From positions 1 to 64,000 of the forward strand of contig CAUQKI010000005.1 of the NCBI GenBank assembly GCA_963518955.1: a stretch of 64,000 nt of DNA, given 5' to 3'. A model generated the notes under the pieces. The model saw only the letters and a list, made by a program, of their open reading frames with translations. It was not told where the DNA came from and made no database searches. This document shows positions 21,310-28,049 of this stretch, piece after piece. The position numbers and the translations under genes are program-made. How positions within the stretch are numbered: the stretch's first letter is position 1; each line of letters starts with the position of its first letter. Source of the DNA: JABCPE02 sp963518955. Its GTDB lineage: Bacteria; Bacteroidota; Bacteroidia; Flavobacteriales; Weeksellaceae.

Positions 21310-21610
21310 GACAAATGCGGCTTGTTGATTTCTTTAATGAAATAGGAAAGTCTGGACACCACAGAGCAGCATAGCGGGTAACGCCCGTCCGTAGCGATAC
21401 GAGGACAAGTGCAACAGAAAGCAAGTACAGTACGGCTGTAGTGAAATCAGGTAAACTCTATGCGGTGCAACACTAAGTATATCGGCAACTAAGGGTAGCT
21501 CGTCCAATGCCGAGGGGTAAGTGGCTAAAGTTTTATAGCAATATAAAATGTAGATAAATAACAAGCACTTTGATTTTTCAAAGGACAGAATCCGGCTTAT
21601 AGCACTTGTC
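21310..21610 (+). ncRNA. rnpB: RNase P RNA (bacterial type A)
   Basis: The catalytic RNA that removes tRNA 5' leaders. Ends are set by the P1 helix gacaaatgc/gcacttgtc (one mismatch). Conserved region I appears as AGGAAAGTCTGGACACCACAG near 21351, conserved region V as GGACAGAATCCGGCTTAT near 21583, and the internal segment GTGCAACAGAAAG near 21409 also fits. The length of about 300 bases is a little short but usual for Bacteroidota. A -7 box immediately precedes it. No separate terminator is visible before the cobalamin riboswitch that starts about 12 bases later. Confidence 0.95.
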
Positions 21611-21621
21611 TTTATTATATT

Positions 21622-21772
21622 TTGGTTCTATTGAGAAATAGATGAAAAGGGAATCGGGTGAAAATCCCGAGCTGTCCCCGCAACTGTAAATTGCAAAAAA
21701 AGTTTCTACAAAAAAAACCACTGCTCACGCGGGAAGGCGTAGAAATGCAAAAGCCAGGAGACCTGCCAGATA
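21622..21772 (+). promoter_or_regulatory. Cobalamin (B12) riboswitch
   Basis: Class-I cobalamin aptamer upstream of the BtuB-type receptor. Conserved pieces in order: AAAAGGGAATCGGGTGAAAA at 21645, CCCGAGCTGTCCCCGCAACTG, the CCACTG block at 21718, CGGGAAGGCG, and the B12 box GCCAGGAGACCTGCC at 21753-21767. The aptamer binds adenosylcobalamin or a related form and shuts off the downstream uptake genes when B12 is plentiful. The 45 bases between aptamer and start contain the ribosome-binding region cggagg (21794-21799), so control may act on translation. Confidence 0.95.
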
Positions 21773-21811
21773 TAAAATTAATAACAAAACTTTCGGAGGA
21801 AAAGTAGAATT

Positions 21812-23632
21812 ATGATTAAAAAGTATATTTCCCTAATCATTTGGGGAGTCGCTCCCTTTGTCGCTGCACAAGAAAAAAAAATAGATACAGTTTTTATTTC
21901 GGATAAAAAACTGAACGAATCTGTACATTTCCAGAAGGTTATCAATCTTTCGGACAATATTCATAAAAACACAGGCAATCTTTCGGAAACACTTCGGTTT
22001 TCTACACCTCTCTACATCAAGGAAAATGGAAGAGGAATGGTGTCTTCGCCCTCTTTCCGTGGGACAACGGCACAGCAGACAGCTTTCATCTGGAATAGTA
22101 TCAATATCAATTCCTTGTTTTTAGGGCAGGGAGAGATAAATAATATTGGACTTCTTAATTTTGATAAAATCAATGTAAAAGCTGGTGGAGGAAGCATTTC
22201 CTACGGCACGGGCGCCATCGGCGGAACGATACATCTGGATGATAAAATCCGGTTCGGAAAAGGGCTTAATGGAAATTTATTCTCGGAATTTGGGTCTTTT
22301 AACACCTTAAATTCAGCCTTAAAAATAGCTTACAGCAATGATAATTTTTCTGTAAAACTAAACACCGCCCTTGCCAAAAGCGAAAATAACTACGAAGTCC
22401 CAAAAGAAAAATACATCAACAGAAACGGAGCTTACTACCAATACAACTACTCTATTTCGGCTGCTTATCGTTTTAATGACCATCAGAAAATCGCGATGTT
22501 TTCGCTGTGGAATACAGGATTACAGCATTATCCCATTTTTTCCGAAAGCCAGACAAAAACGAAATATTCCACCGATGGGCTGAAAACCATGATTAACTGG
22601 CAGAGTGTTTATGGCAATTTTCATAATGATTTGAAACTGGCTTTTCTGAGCGAAAAATACGATTATTACACCGATATAAATTTACCCAAAAGCAATGGCG
22701 CAGAGGGAAAAACTTGGCTCGTCCGCAATGATTTTTCTTACAAAAAACCTAATAATTTCAGCATAAATCTAATCAGCGAATACCAATACAATACTGCTGA
22801 GGGCTACTCCTCTGGAATCACAAACCCTAAGAGAAACACTGGTTATCTGGCGATTACGGCTAATAAAAATTTATTTTCACGCCTTTATATAGAAGGCTCA
22901 CTCAGGAAAGATTTGGTAGAAAATATAGAAAGTCCTTATCTTTTTTTCATTGGGTCGCGTATAGATTTTACCAAAAATTATTCATTAAAACTAAACGCTT
23001 CTAAAAATTTTAGATATCCTACTTTTAATGATTTATACTGGCAGCCAGGCGGAAATCTAAACCTAAAACCAGAGACCGCATATCAGTTTGAAATCAATCA
23101 TTTATTCAAGTTTAAAAACCTGAATGTAGACATCGCTTCTTTTTATAATGATATAGAAAATCTTATCCAGTGGCTGCCTACTTCTTCTGGATATTGGTCG
23201 CCATTTAACAGCAAAAAAATCCGCTCTTTTGGTGGTGAAATTTATGCTGATTACACCCGTAATATAAGCAAAAACACTTTGAAAATAAGTCTTTCTTACG
23301 CCTATACCAACTCCAAAGACACAGAAAAAAACAAATCACTTTCCTATGTCCCAAAGCACAAAGCCAACGGGCTTATTTCACTGAAAAACAAGTATTTAAA
23401 CCTATTCATCCAAGGAATGTTCACCAGCGAAGTTTTCACAACGACCGATGAGAACAAAAACTACCTGCTGTCTCATTACACCATCGTAAATACGGGAGTT
23501 GAGTTTTATTTAAAGAAAAACATCACTTTGGGCGGAAAGATTAACAATATTCTAAATCAAGTCTATAAAACCAGCGACTACTATCCGCTGCCTTTGAGAA
23601 ATTATAATATCAATTTTAATATCAATTTTTAA
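21812..23632 (+). CDS. btuB: TonB-dependent cobalamin receptor, BtuB-like
   Basis: A 606-residue outer-membrane receptor. Signal peptide to about residue 19 (VAAQ), a plug domain with SETLRFSTPLYIKENGRGMV, FRGTTAQQTAF and SYGTGAIGGTIHLDD, then a 22-strand barrel ending in NYNINFNINF. At about 600 residues it is a compact receptor like E. coli BtuB rather than a SusC type. The cobalamin riboswitch directly upstream identifies the likely substrate. Translation has an unusually good site (ggagg) for this genome. The next gene, 12 bases on, encodes the probable surface partner. Confidence 0.9.
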   Translation: MIKKYISLIIWGVAPFVAAQEKKIDTVFISDKKLNESVHFQKVINLSDNIHKNTGNLSETLRFSTPLYIKENGRGMVSSPSFRGTTAQQTAFIWNSININSLFLGQGEINNIGLLNFDKINVKAGGGSISYGTGAIGGTIHLDDKIRFGKGLNGNLFSEFGSFNTLNSALKIAYSNDNFSVKLNTALAKSENNYEVPKEKYINRNGAYYQYNYSISAAYRFNDHQKIAMFSLWNTGLQHYPIFSESQTKTKYSTDGLKTMINWQSVYGNFHNDLKLAFLSEKYDYYTDINLPKSNGAEGKTWLVRNDFSYKKPNNFSINLISEYQYNTAEGYSSGITNPKRNTGYLAITANKNLFSRLYIEGSLRKDLVENIESPYLFFIGSRIDFTKNYSLKLNASKNFRYPTFNDLYWQPGGNLNLKPETAYQFEINHLFKFKNLNVDIASFYNDIENLIQWLPTSSGYWSPFNSKKIRSFGGEIYADYTRNISKNTLKISLSYAYTNSKDTEKNKSLSYVPKHKANGLISLKNKYLNLFIQGMFTSEVFTTTDENKNYLLSHYTIVNTGVEFYLKKNITLGGKINNILNQVYKTSDYYPLPLRNYNINFNINF

Positions 23633-23644
23633 TCATTACATTCT

Positions 23645-24685
23645 ATGAAAAATTTTAAAATCACAGGGCTTATCGCTCTTTTAGCCCTAACGGCTGTTTC
23701 TTGTAACCGAGACGAAGCAGATGTTATCATTCCTGCAGAAAAGCACGAAAACGGAATTCTCGTAGCAAATGAAGGTAAATTCGGAACTCCCAATGCAGGA
23801 CTAAGTTATATTAGTAATGGCTTTTCTTCCATCAAAAATGACATCTACAAAACTACGAATGGAGAAAACCTAGGAGATGTCCTTCAGCATGTGAATTTCC
23901 ACAATGGAGAAGCCTATCTTGTGGTGAATAATTCTAACAAAATCATTATCACTGACAGATACACTTTCCAGAAAAAAGCTGAAATCACACAAGATGTTAA
24001 AAATCCTCGTTACATCACTTTCGTAGGAAATCAGGCCTATGTTACCAACAGCACTTACGGTGGAGAACAAAGCGTAACTATTTATAATACAGAAAATAAC
24101 AGTCTAATTAAAAAAATCCTTAGCAGTGATGTCGTTGAAAGAATTGTAACTGCTGGAACCAATGTATTTGTTCAAAATGCAAGTTTTGGAACAGGAAACA
24201 AACTCACTATCATTTCCTCCGCTTCTAATAGCGTAACAGGAACAATCACTGTTCCTAATGGAGCTATCAACAAAACCATTTCTTATAACGATGAAGTCTA
24301 TGTAATTGCAGGAAAAGCTACCGAAGCTGATTCCTACATTTATAAATATAATTCCAGCGGAAACCTCACAAGTACGGTAATTCTCACAGGAATAAAAAAT
24401 GCCAACAATATCGAAATAGATAATGGAAATATCTACTTCACCGCAGGAACTGGAGTATATTCTATGGAACTTTCTTCCAGCACCGCTCCAAGCAGCCCTG
24501 TATTTAGTGTTGCAGAAAACGGATATTCCACTCTTTATGGATTTAATGTGATTGATGGACTTATATACATTTCCGATGCCAAAGGATTTACCCAAGCCAG
24601 TGAAGTAAGCATCTACACTCCTTCGGGAGTTCGTATAAAAACTTTCTCTTCGGGAATAGGAACGAATGCTTTTTACAAAAATTAA
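23645..24685 (+). CDS. btuG: Surface beta-propeller lipoprotein, probable BtuG-type cobalamin-binding partner
   Basis: A 346-residue lipoprotein: signal peptide with lipobox ending at C20 (LTAVSC) followed by N-R-D-E-A-D, compatible with the acidic export signal for the Bacteroidota cell surface. The body consists of repeated four-stranded blades (GILVANEGKFG, YLVVNNSNKIIITDRYT, AYVTNSTYGGEQSVTIYN, GNIYFTAGTGVYSMEL), as in YncE/DUF5074-like seven-bladed propellers. In Bacteroides, BtuG is a propeller lipoprotein that caps BtuB and captures B12 with very high affinity. Position behind a riboswitch-controlled btuB supports the same role here; binding is inferred. Confidence 0.75.
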   Translation: MKNFKITGLIALLALTAVSCNRDEADVIIPAEKHENGILVANEGKFGTPNAGLSYISNGFSSIKNDIYKTTNGENLGDVLQHVNFHNGEAYLVVNNSNKIIITDRYTFQKKAEITQDVKNPRYITFVGNQAYVTNSTYGGEQSVTIYNTENNSLIKKILSSDVVERIVTAGTNVFVQNASFGTGNKLTIISSASNSVTGTITVPNGAINKTISYNDEVYVIAGKATEADSYIYKYNSSGNLTSTVILTGIKNANNIEIDNGNIYFTAGTGVYSMELSSSTAPSSPVFSVAENGYSTLYGFNVIDGLIYISDAKGFTQASEVSIYTPSGVRIKTFSSGIGTNAFYKN

Positions 24686-24688
24686 AAT

Positions 24689-24722
24689 AAAAAAATTGGG
24701 CTTAGATAAGTCCAATTTTTTT
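24689..24722. terminator. Terminator between convergent btuG-like and cca genes
   Basis: Long stem aaaaaaattgggctta with taagtccaattttttt (one G-U), ending in a T run. It overlaps the end of cca. Confidence 0.75.
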
Positions 24723-26120
24723 TGCTTCTTGTATTACTAATTCTTTTGCAGCTTCATGTTCATTAGAAATCTCTCCTTCTAAAACAGCCTCTTTTACTCT
24801 TTCCTTCAAAATTCCTATCTCTCTACCAGGCTTCATATTAAACATCTGCATAATCTCCTCACCTGTTATTGGCGGCTGGAAATTTCTTACATGATCTTTT
24901 TCCTCTACTTCCTTTATTTTTTTTGCCACATATTCAAAATTCTTCTTGAATTTTTCCTGTTTATAAGAGTTTTTTGTCGTGATATCTGCTTTACAAAGGG
25001 TAAACAAATCCTCTAAATCCTCTCCTGCATCAAACAACATCCTGCGCAGCGCACTATCCGAAACATCATCTGAAATCAGCGCAATCGGTCTGGAAGACAA
25101 TTTCACCATTTTTTGAACATATTTCATATCCTTTCCTAATGGAAGTTTCAGCCTTTGGAAAATAGTTTTCACCATTTTTGACCCTAAAAACTCATGCCCG
25201 TGGAATGTCCATCCTGTTCCTTTCACATATTTTTTTGTCGGAGCTTTGCCCACATCATGCAGCAACGCTGCCCATCTGAGCCAAAGATTATCCGTGTTTT
25301 TTGAGATATTATCCACCACTTCCAGCGTGTGCCAAAAGTTATCTTTATGCTTCTGCCCTTCTACTTCTTCAATCCCTTCTAATGCCGTAAGCTCTGGTAA
25401 AACAATATCCAAAAGACCTGTTTTTTTCATAATTTCCAGCCCTACGGAAGGTTTTTCGGACAGCATGATTTTATTAAACTCCACCATTATCCGCTCCACA
25501 GTGATTATTTCTATTCTTTTCGCTTCTTTTTCTATGGCTTCCAATGATTTTTGCTCTATTGAAAAACCAAGCGTAGAAGCAAATCTAATGGCACGCATCA
25601 TTCTCAAAGGGTCATCCGAGTAGGTTTGGACTGGTTCTAATGGAGTTCGAAGTATCTTCTGCTCCATATCTTCCATCCCATTAAATGGGTCTATCAGTTC
25701 CCCAAAATTATCTTTATTAAGGGAAATTGCCATCGCATTTACCGTGAAATCCCTGCGTTTTTGGTCGTCTTCCAATGTTCCTTGTTCCACCTGAGGGTTT
25801 CTGCTGTCAGCACTATAGCTTTCCTTTCTTGCGCCTACAAATTCCAATTCTAAATTTTCATAACGAAACATGGCTGTTCCATAAGTTTTGAAAATAGAAA
25901 CTTTAGTTTCAGGATTGATGCTTTTTGCAACAGCTTGCGCCAGTTCTATTCCACTGCTTTCCGTTACGAAATCTATATCCGTAGGAGATTTTCTACCAAG
26001 CAGCAAGTCTCGGACATACCCACCGACAACATAGACAGACTGCCCTCTATCATGGGCAACTTGAGAAATTATTTTGAATATTTTTAGATTTTTATTTTGT
26101 GTAAGATTTACTTTCATCAC
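24702..26120 (-). CDS. cca: CCA-adding tRNA nucleotidyltransferase with HD domain
   Basis: A 472-residue class II nucleotidyltransferase that builds or repairs the 3' CCA of tRNA. The head has GGYVRDLLLGRKSPTDIDFV at residues 33-52 with the catalytic DxD, followed by the flexible GTLEDDQKRRDFTVNAMA loop. RMMRAIRFASTLGFSIE is the neck pattern. An HD domain follows, with HTLEVVDNISKN and LLHDVGKAPTKK, usual in Bacteroidota orthologues. Two adjacent ATG codons (26120, 26117) are possible starts. It lies downstream of a tRNA-Glu gene and its terminator. Confidence 0.9.
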   Translation of the reverse strand: MMKVNLTQNKNLKIFKIISQVAHDRGQSVYVVGGYVRDLLLGRKSPTDIDFVTESSGIELAQAVAKSINPETKVSIFKTYGTAMFRYENLELEFVGARKESYSADSRNPQVEQGTLEDDQKRRDFTVNAMAISLNKDNFGELIDPFNGMEDMEQKILRTPLEPVQTYSDDPLRMMRAIRFASTLGFSIEQKSLEAIEKEAKRIEIITVERIMVEFNKIMLSEKPSVGLEIMKKTGLLDIVLPELTALEGIEEVEGQKHKDNFWHTLEVVDNISKNTDNLWLRWAALLHDVGKAPTKKYVKGTGWTFHGHEFLGSKMVKTIFQRLKLPLGKDMKYVQKMVKLSSRPIALISDDVSDSALRRMLFDAGEDLEDLFTLCKADITTKNSYKQEKFKKNFEYVAKKIKEVEEKDHVRNFQPPITGEEIMQMFNMKPGREIGILKERVKEAVLEGEISNEHEAAKELVIQEAKKIGLI

Positions 26121-26169
26121 ATAAAAGGATATTTGTTATTTTTAAAAACACATTGATAAAAGTAACAAA

Positions 26170-26199
26170 AAAGACCTTTGATAGTTACCAAAGGTCTTT
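26170..26199 (-). terminator. Terminator of the tRNA-Glu/rpsT unit
   Basis: Perfect 11-base stem aaagacctttg with caaaggtcttt. On the minus strand it is followed by a T run, directly downstream of the second tRNA-Glu. Confidence 0.75.
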
Positions 26200-26205
26200 C
26201 TTTTG

Positions 26206-26277
26206 TAGCCCGTAGGGGAATCGAACCCCTCTTGCAAGAATGAAAATCTTGAGTCCTAACCGATAGACGAACGGGCC
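26206..26277 (-). tRNA. tRNA-Glu (UUC), downstream copy
   Basis: A 72-base cloverleaf on the minus strand. Acceptor GGCCCGT pairs with ACGGGCT (first pair G-U), the anticodon loop TTTTCAT gives anticodon UUC, and the T arm contains GGTTCGATTCC. It is identical to the copy at 26600. CCA is not encoded, consistent with the nearby CCA-adding enzyme. Confidence 0.95.
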
Positions 26278-26289
26278 AACTATACTTTC

Positions 26290-26544
26290 TTATGCTAATT
26301 TATTAACATGTTTTGTTAATTTACTCTTCAAATTAGCCGCTTTATTTTTGTGGATGATATTTCTTTTCACTAATTTATCCAACAAAGAAACTACTTTTGG
26401 TAATTGTTCTAATGCAACAGCTTTACTTTCTTCATTTCTTAATACTTTCATAGCTGTTCTAGCAGTTTTATGATAGTATCTGTTTCTCACTCTTCTTTTT
26501 TCAGATTGTCTAATTCTTTTTAATGCTGACTTGTGATTTGCCAT
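26290..26544 (-). CDS. rpsT: 30S ribosomal protein S20
   Basis: An 84-residue basic protein of the small ribosomal subunit. The N-terminus MANHKSALKRIRQSEKRRVR and the later NIIHKNKAANLKSKL segment are characteristic of S20, which binds 16S rRNA helices. Full length. It is flanked on both sides by identical tRNA-Glu genes on the same strand, 55 bases upstream and 12 bases downstream, so all three are probably processed from one transcript. Confidence 0.95.
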   Translation of the reverse strand: MANHKSALKRIRQSEKRRVRNRYYHKTARTAMKVLRNEESKAVALEQLPKVVSLLDKLVKRNIIHKNKAANLKSKLTKHVNKLA

Positions 26545-26599
26545 AACTTTTAAATATTTTACAAAGTAAATTTATTACTACTATTTTAAATTTAAAAAG

Positions 26600-26671
26600 T
26601 AGCCCGTAGGGGAATCGAACCCCTCTTGCAAGAATGAAAATCTTGAGTCCTAACCGATAGACGAACGGGCC
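26600..26671 (-). tRNA. tRNA-Glu (UUC), upstream copy
   Basis: Same 72-base sequence as the copy at 26206, anticodon UUC in loop TTTTCAT, with acceptor and T arm intact. First gene of the tRNA-rpsT-tRNA unit on the minus strand. Confidence 0.95.
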
Positions 26672-26733
26672 AACTGTTTTTTGCGTTTGCAAATATACTA
26701 ACTTTTTTTATCCCACCAAATTTTTTTTGAAAA

Positions 26734-28008
26734 TTATTTGTTATTTTTTTGAATCACGGGATTTTTTATACCTTTTTCCTCCATCTGTTTTCTCAGTTTT
26801 ACGGCTTCTTCAAGGGTTTTTACATTTCCTGCGGTATAGTAATGTGTATCTCCTATTTTTTCTCTTTTGACATCAGGAATTTTATTTACAGGAGAATCTT
26901 TTGGCAGCCTTGATGGTGAAGCGGCTAGTTCTATAGTATAATAACCCTGTGATAACTTTTGGTCAGGTGTAAAATTAACCACTGTAGCGTTTTTAAATCC
27001 AGCATCTTTAGCTGTTTTCAAGTTTTCATCTCGTATAGATGCATAATTAGTCGTGCCGTAATAATATCTATACATAGAGCCATCCTTTATAGTCAAAATA
27101 TATTTCAACCCTCTGAATGCAGGGTCTCCTTCATTATATTTGGTTACAGAACTCATCAGCAGGATACGGCTGTCTGTTTTCATTGGTTTTTCTACTTCTT
27201 TTACCGGCTCTGCTTTTACATTTCTGTCCAGTCTTTTCTTATAATTCACAATAGCCTGATATACAGACTCCGCTATAGCTTCTTGCCCTTCTTGGCTGGA
27301 TATATATTTAGCTTCTTCATAATTACTAACAAAACCCATTTCCACCAAAACTGAAGGTGTTGCATTTCTTCGTAAAACATGGAGGTTCTGCTGTTTCACA
27401 CCTCTTGAATATCTTTTATCTTTATTCACAAAGTTATCTTCTATAAGTCCTCCCAATAAAAGACTGCTTTCTAAGTATTTACTTTGCTGAATTTTTAGGG
27501 CAATCAGAGATTCTGGAGAATTCGGGTCATAAGAAGCAAAAGTTTCTCTATCCTGCTCATCGAGATAGATTACATCGTTCTCAGCTTTTGCTACTTCTAA
27601 ATTTTCTTTGTTTTGGTTTGGTCCTTGTACGAAAGTTTCTGACCCATAAGCCTCTGGTCTTTTGGAAGCGTTACAATGCATTGATACGAATAAATCCGCC
27701 TTACTTCGGTTGGTTAAATTAGTCCTTTCTGTAAGTGTAGGATAAACATCTGTTTTTCTAGTGTATATAACTTTAAAATCTTTATTTTTTTCTAATTTTT
27801 TCCCAATCAATAGAGTGACAGCCAAGGTGATATCCTTTTCGTTCAGAGTTCCCAAATCCGAAAAAGTTCTGTATGAACCAGGGTCTGACCCACCATGCCC
27901 TGCATCCAAAACAACCGTAAACTTCTTATTCTGGGCGTAGGCTGGGATGAAAAATAATGTTAAAATTACTGTTAAAGTTGCTCTTATTAAAAATTTATTT
28001 ATTCTCAT
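26734..28008 (-). CDS. N-acetylmuramoyl-L-alanine amidase (AmiC type) with C-terminal SPOR-like region
   Basis: A 424-residue periplasmic peptidoglycan hydrolase that cuts between muramic acid and the stem peptide during cell separation. Signal peptide to about residue 25 (PAYAQ). Zinc ligands of the Amidase_3 domain: H38 in DAGHGGSDPG, E57 in LNEKD and H111 in SMHCNA; the catalytic glutamate lies in SVLVEMGFVSN. An insert with QDRETFASYDP lies inside the domain. The last 130 residues resemble a SPOR-type or related fold (TIKDGSMYRYYYGTTN, YTIELAASPSRLP). It is divergent from lptD. Confidence 0.9.
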   Translation of the reverse strand: MRINKFLIRATLTVILTLFFIPAYAQNKKFTVVLDAGHGGSDPGSYRTFSDLGTLNEKDITLAVTLLIGKKLEKNKDFKVIYTRKTDVYPTLTERTNLTNRSKADLFVSMHCNASKRPEAYGSETFVQGPNQNKENLEVAKAENDVIYLDEQDRETFASYDPNSPESLIALKIQQSKYLESSLLLGGLIEDNFVNKDKRYSRGVKQQNLHVLRRNATPSVLVEMGFVSNYEEAKYISSQEGQEAIAESVYQAIVNYKKRLDRNVKAEPVKEVEKPMKTDSRILLMSSVTKYNEGDPAFRGLKYILTIKDGSMYRYYYGTTNYASIRDENLKTAKDAGFKNATVVNFTPDQKLSQGYYTIELAASPSRLPKDSPVNKIPDVKREKIGDTHYYTAGNVKTLEEAVKLRKQMEEKGIKNPVIQKNNK

Positions 28009-28022
28009 CTGTTTAAAATTAT

Positions 28023-28030
28023 TATTTTTG
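28023..28030 (+). promoter_or_regulatory. -7 promoter element TATTTTTG for lptD
   Basis: TAnnTTTG match 20 bases before the TTG start codon of lptD. Confidence 0.5.
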
Positions 28031-28049
28031 GGGCATTAAAATCTTACCA

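Noticed and set aside
21334..21564. Minus-strand open frame of 76 residues inside rnpB
   Set aside because: It is antisense to conserved RNase P RNA; the sequence constraint is explained by the RNA.
24104..24715. Long minus-strand open frame of 203 residues opposite the btuG-like gene
   Set aside because: Composition is Ser/Tyr/Ile-rich with no domain, and it lies fully opposite a gene with signal peptide, lipobox and propeller repeats.
26206..26671. Duplicate tRNA-Glu genes considered as attachment-site duplication of an integrated element
   Set aside because: Only rpsT lies between the copies, both tRNAs are complete, and there is no integrase. A tandem duplication or ancestral arrangement is simpler.
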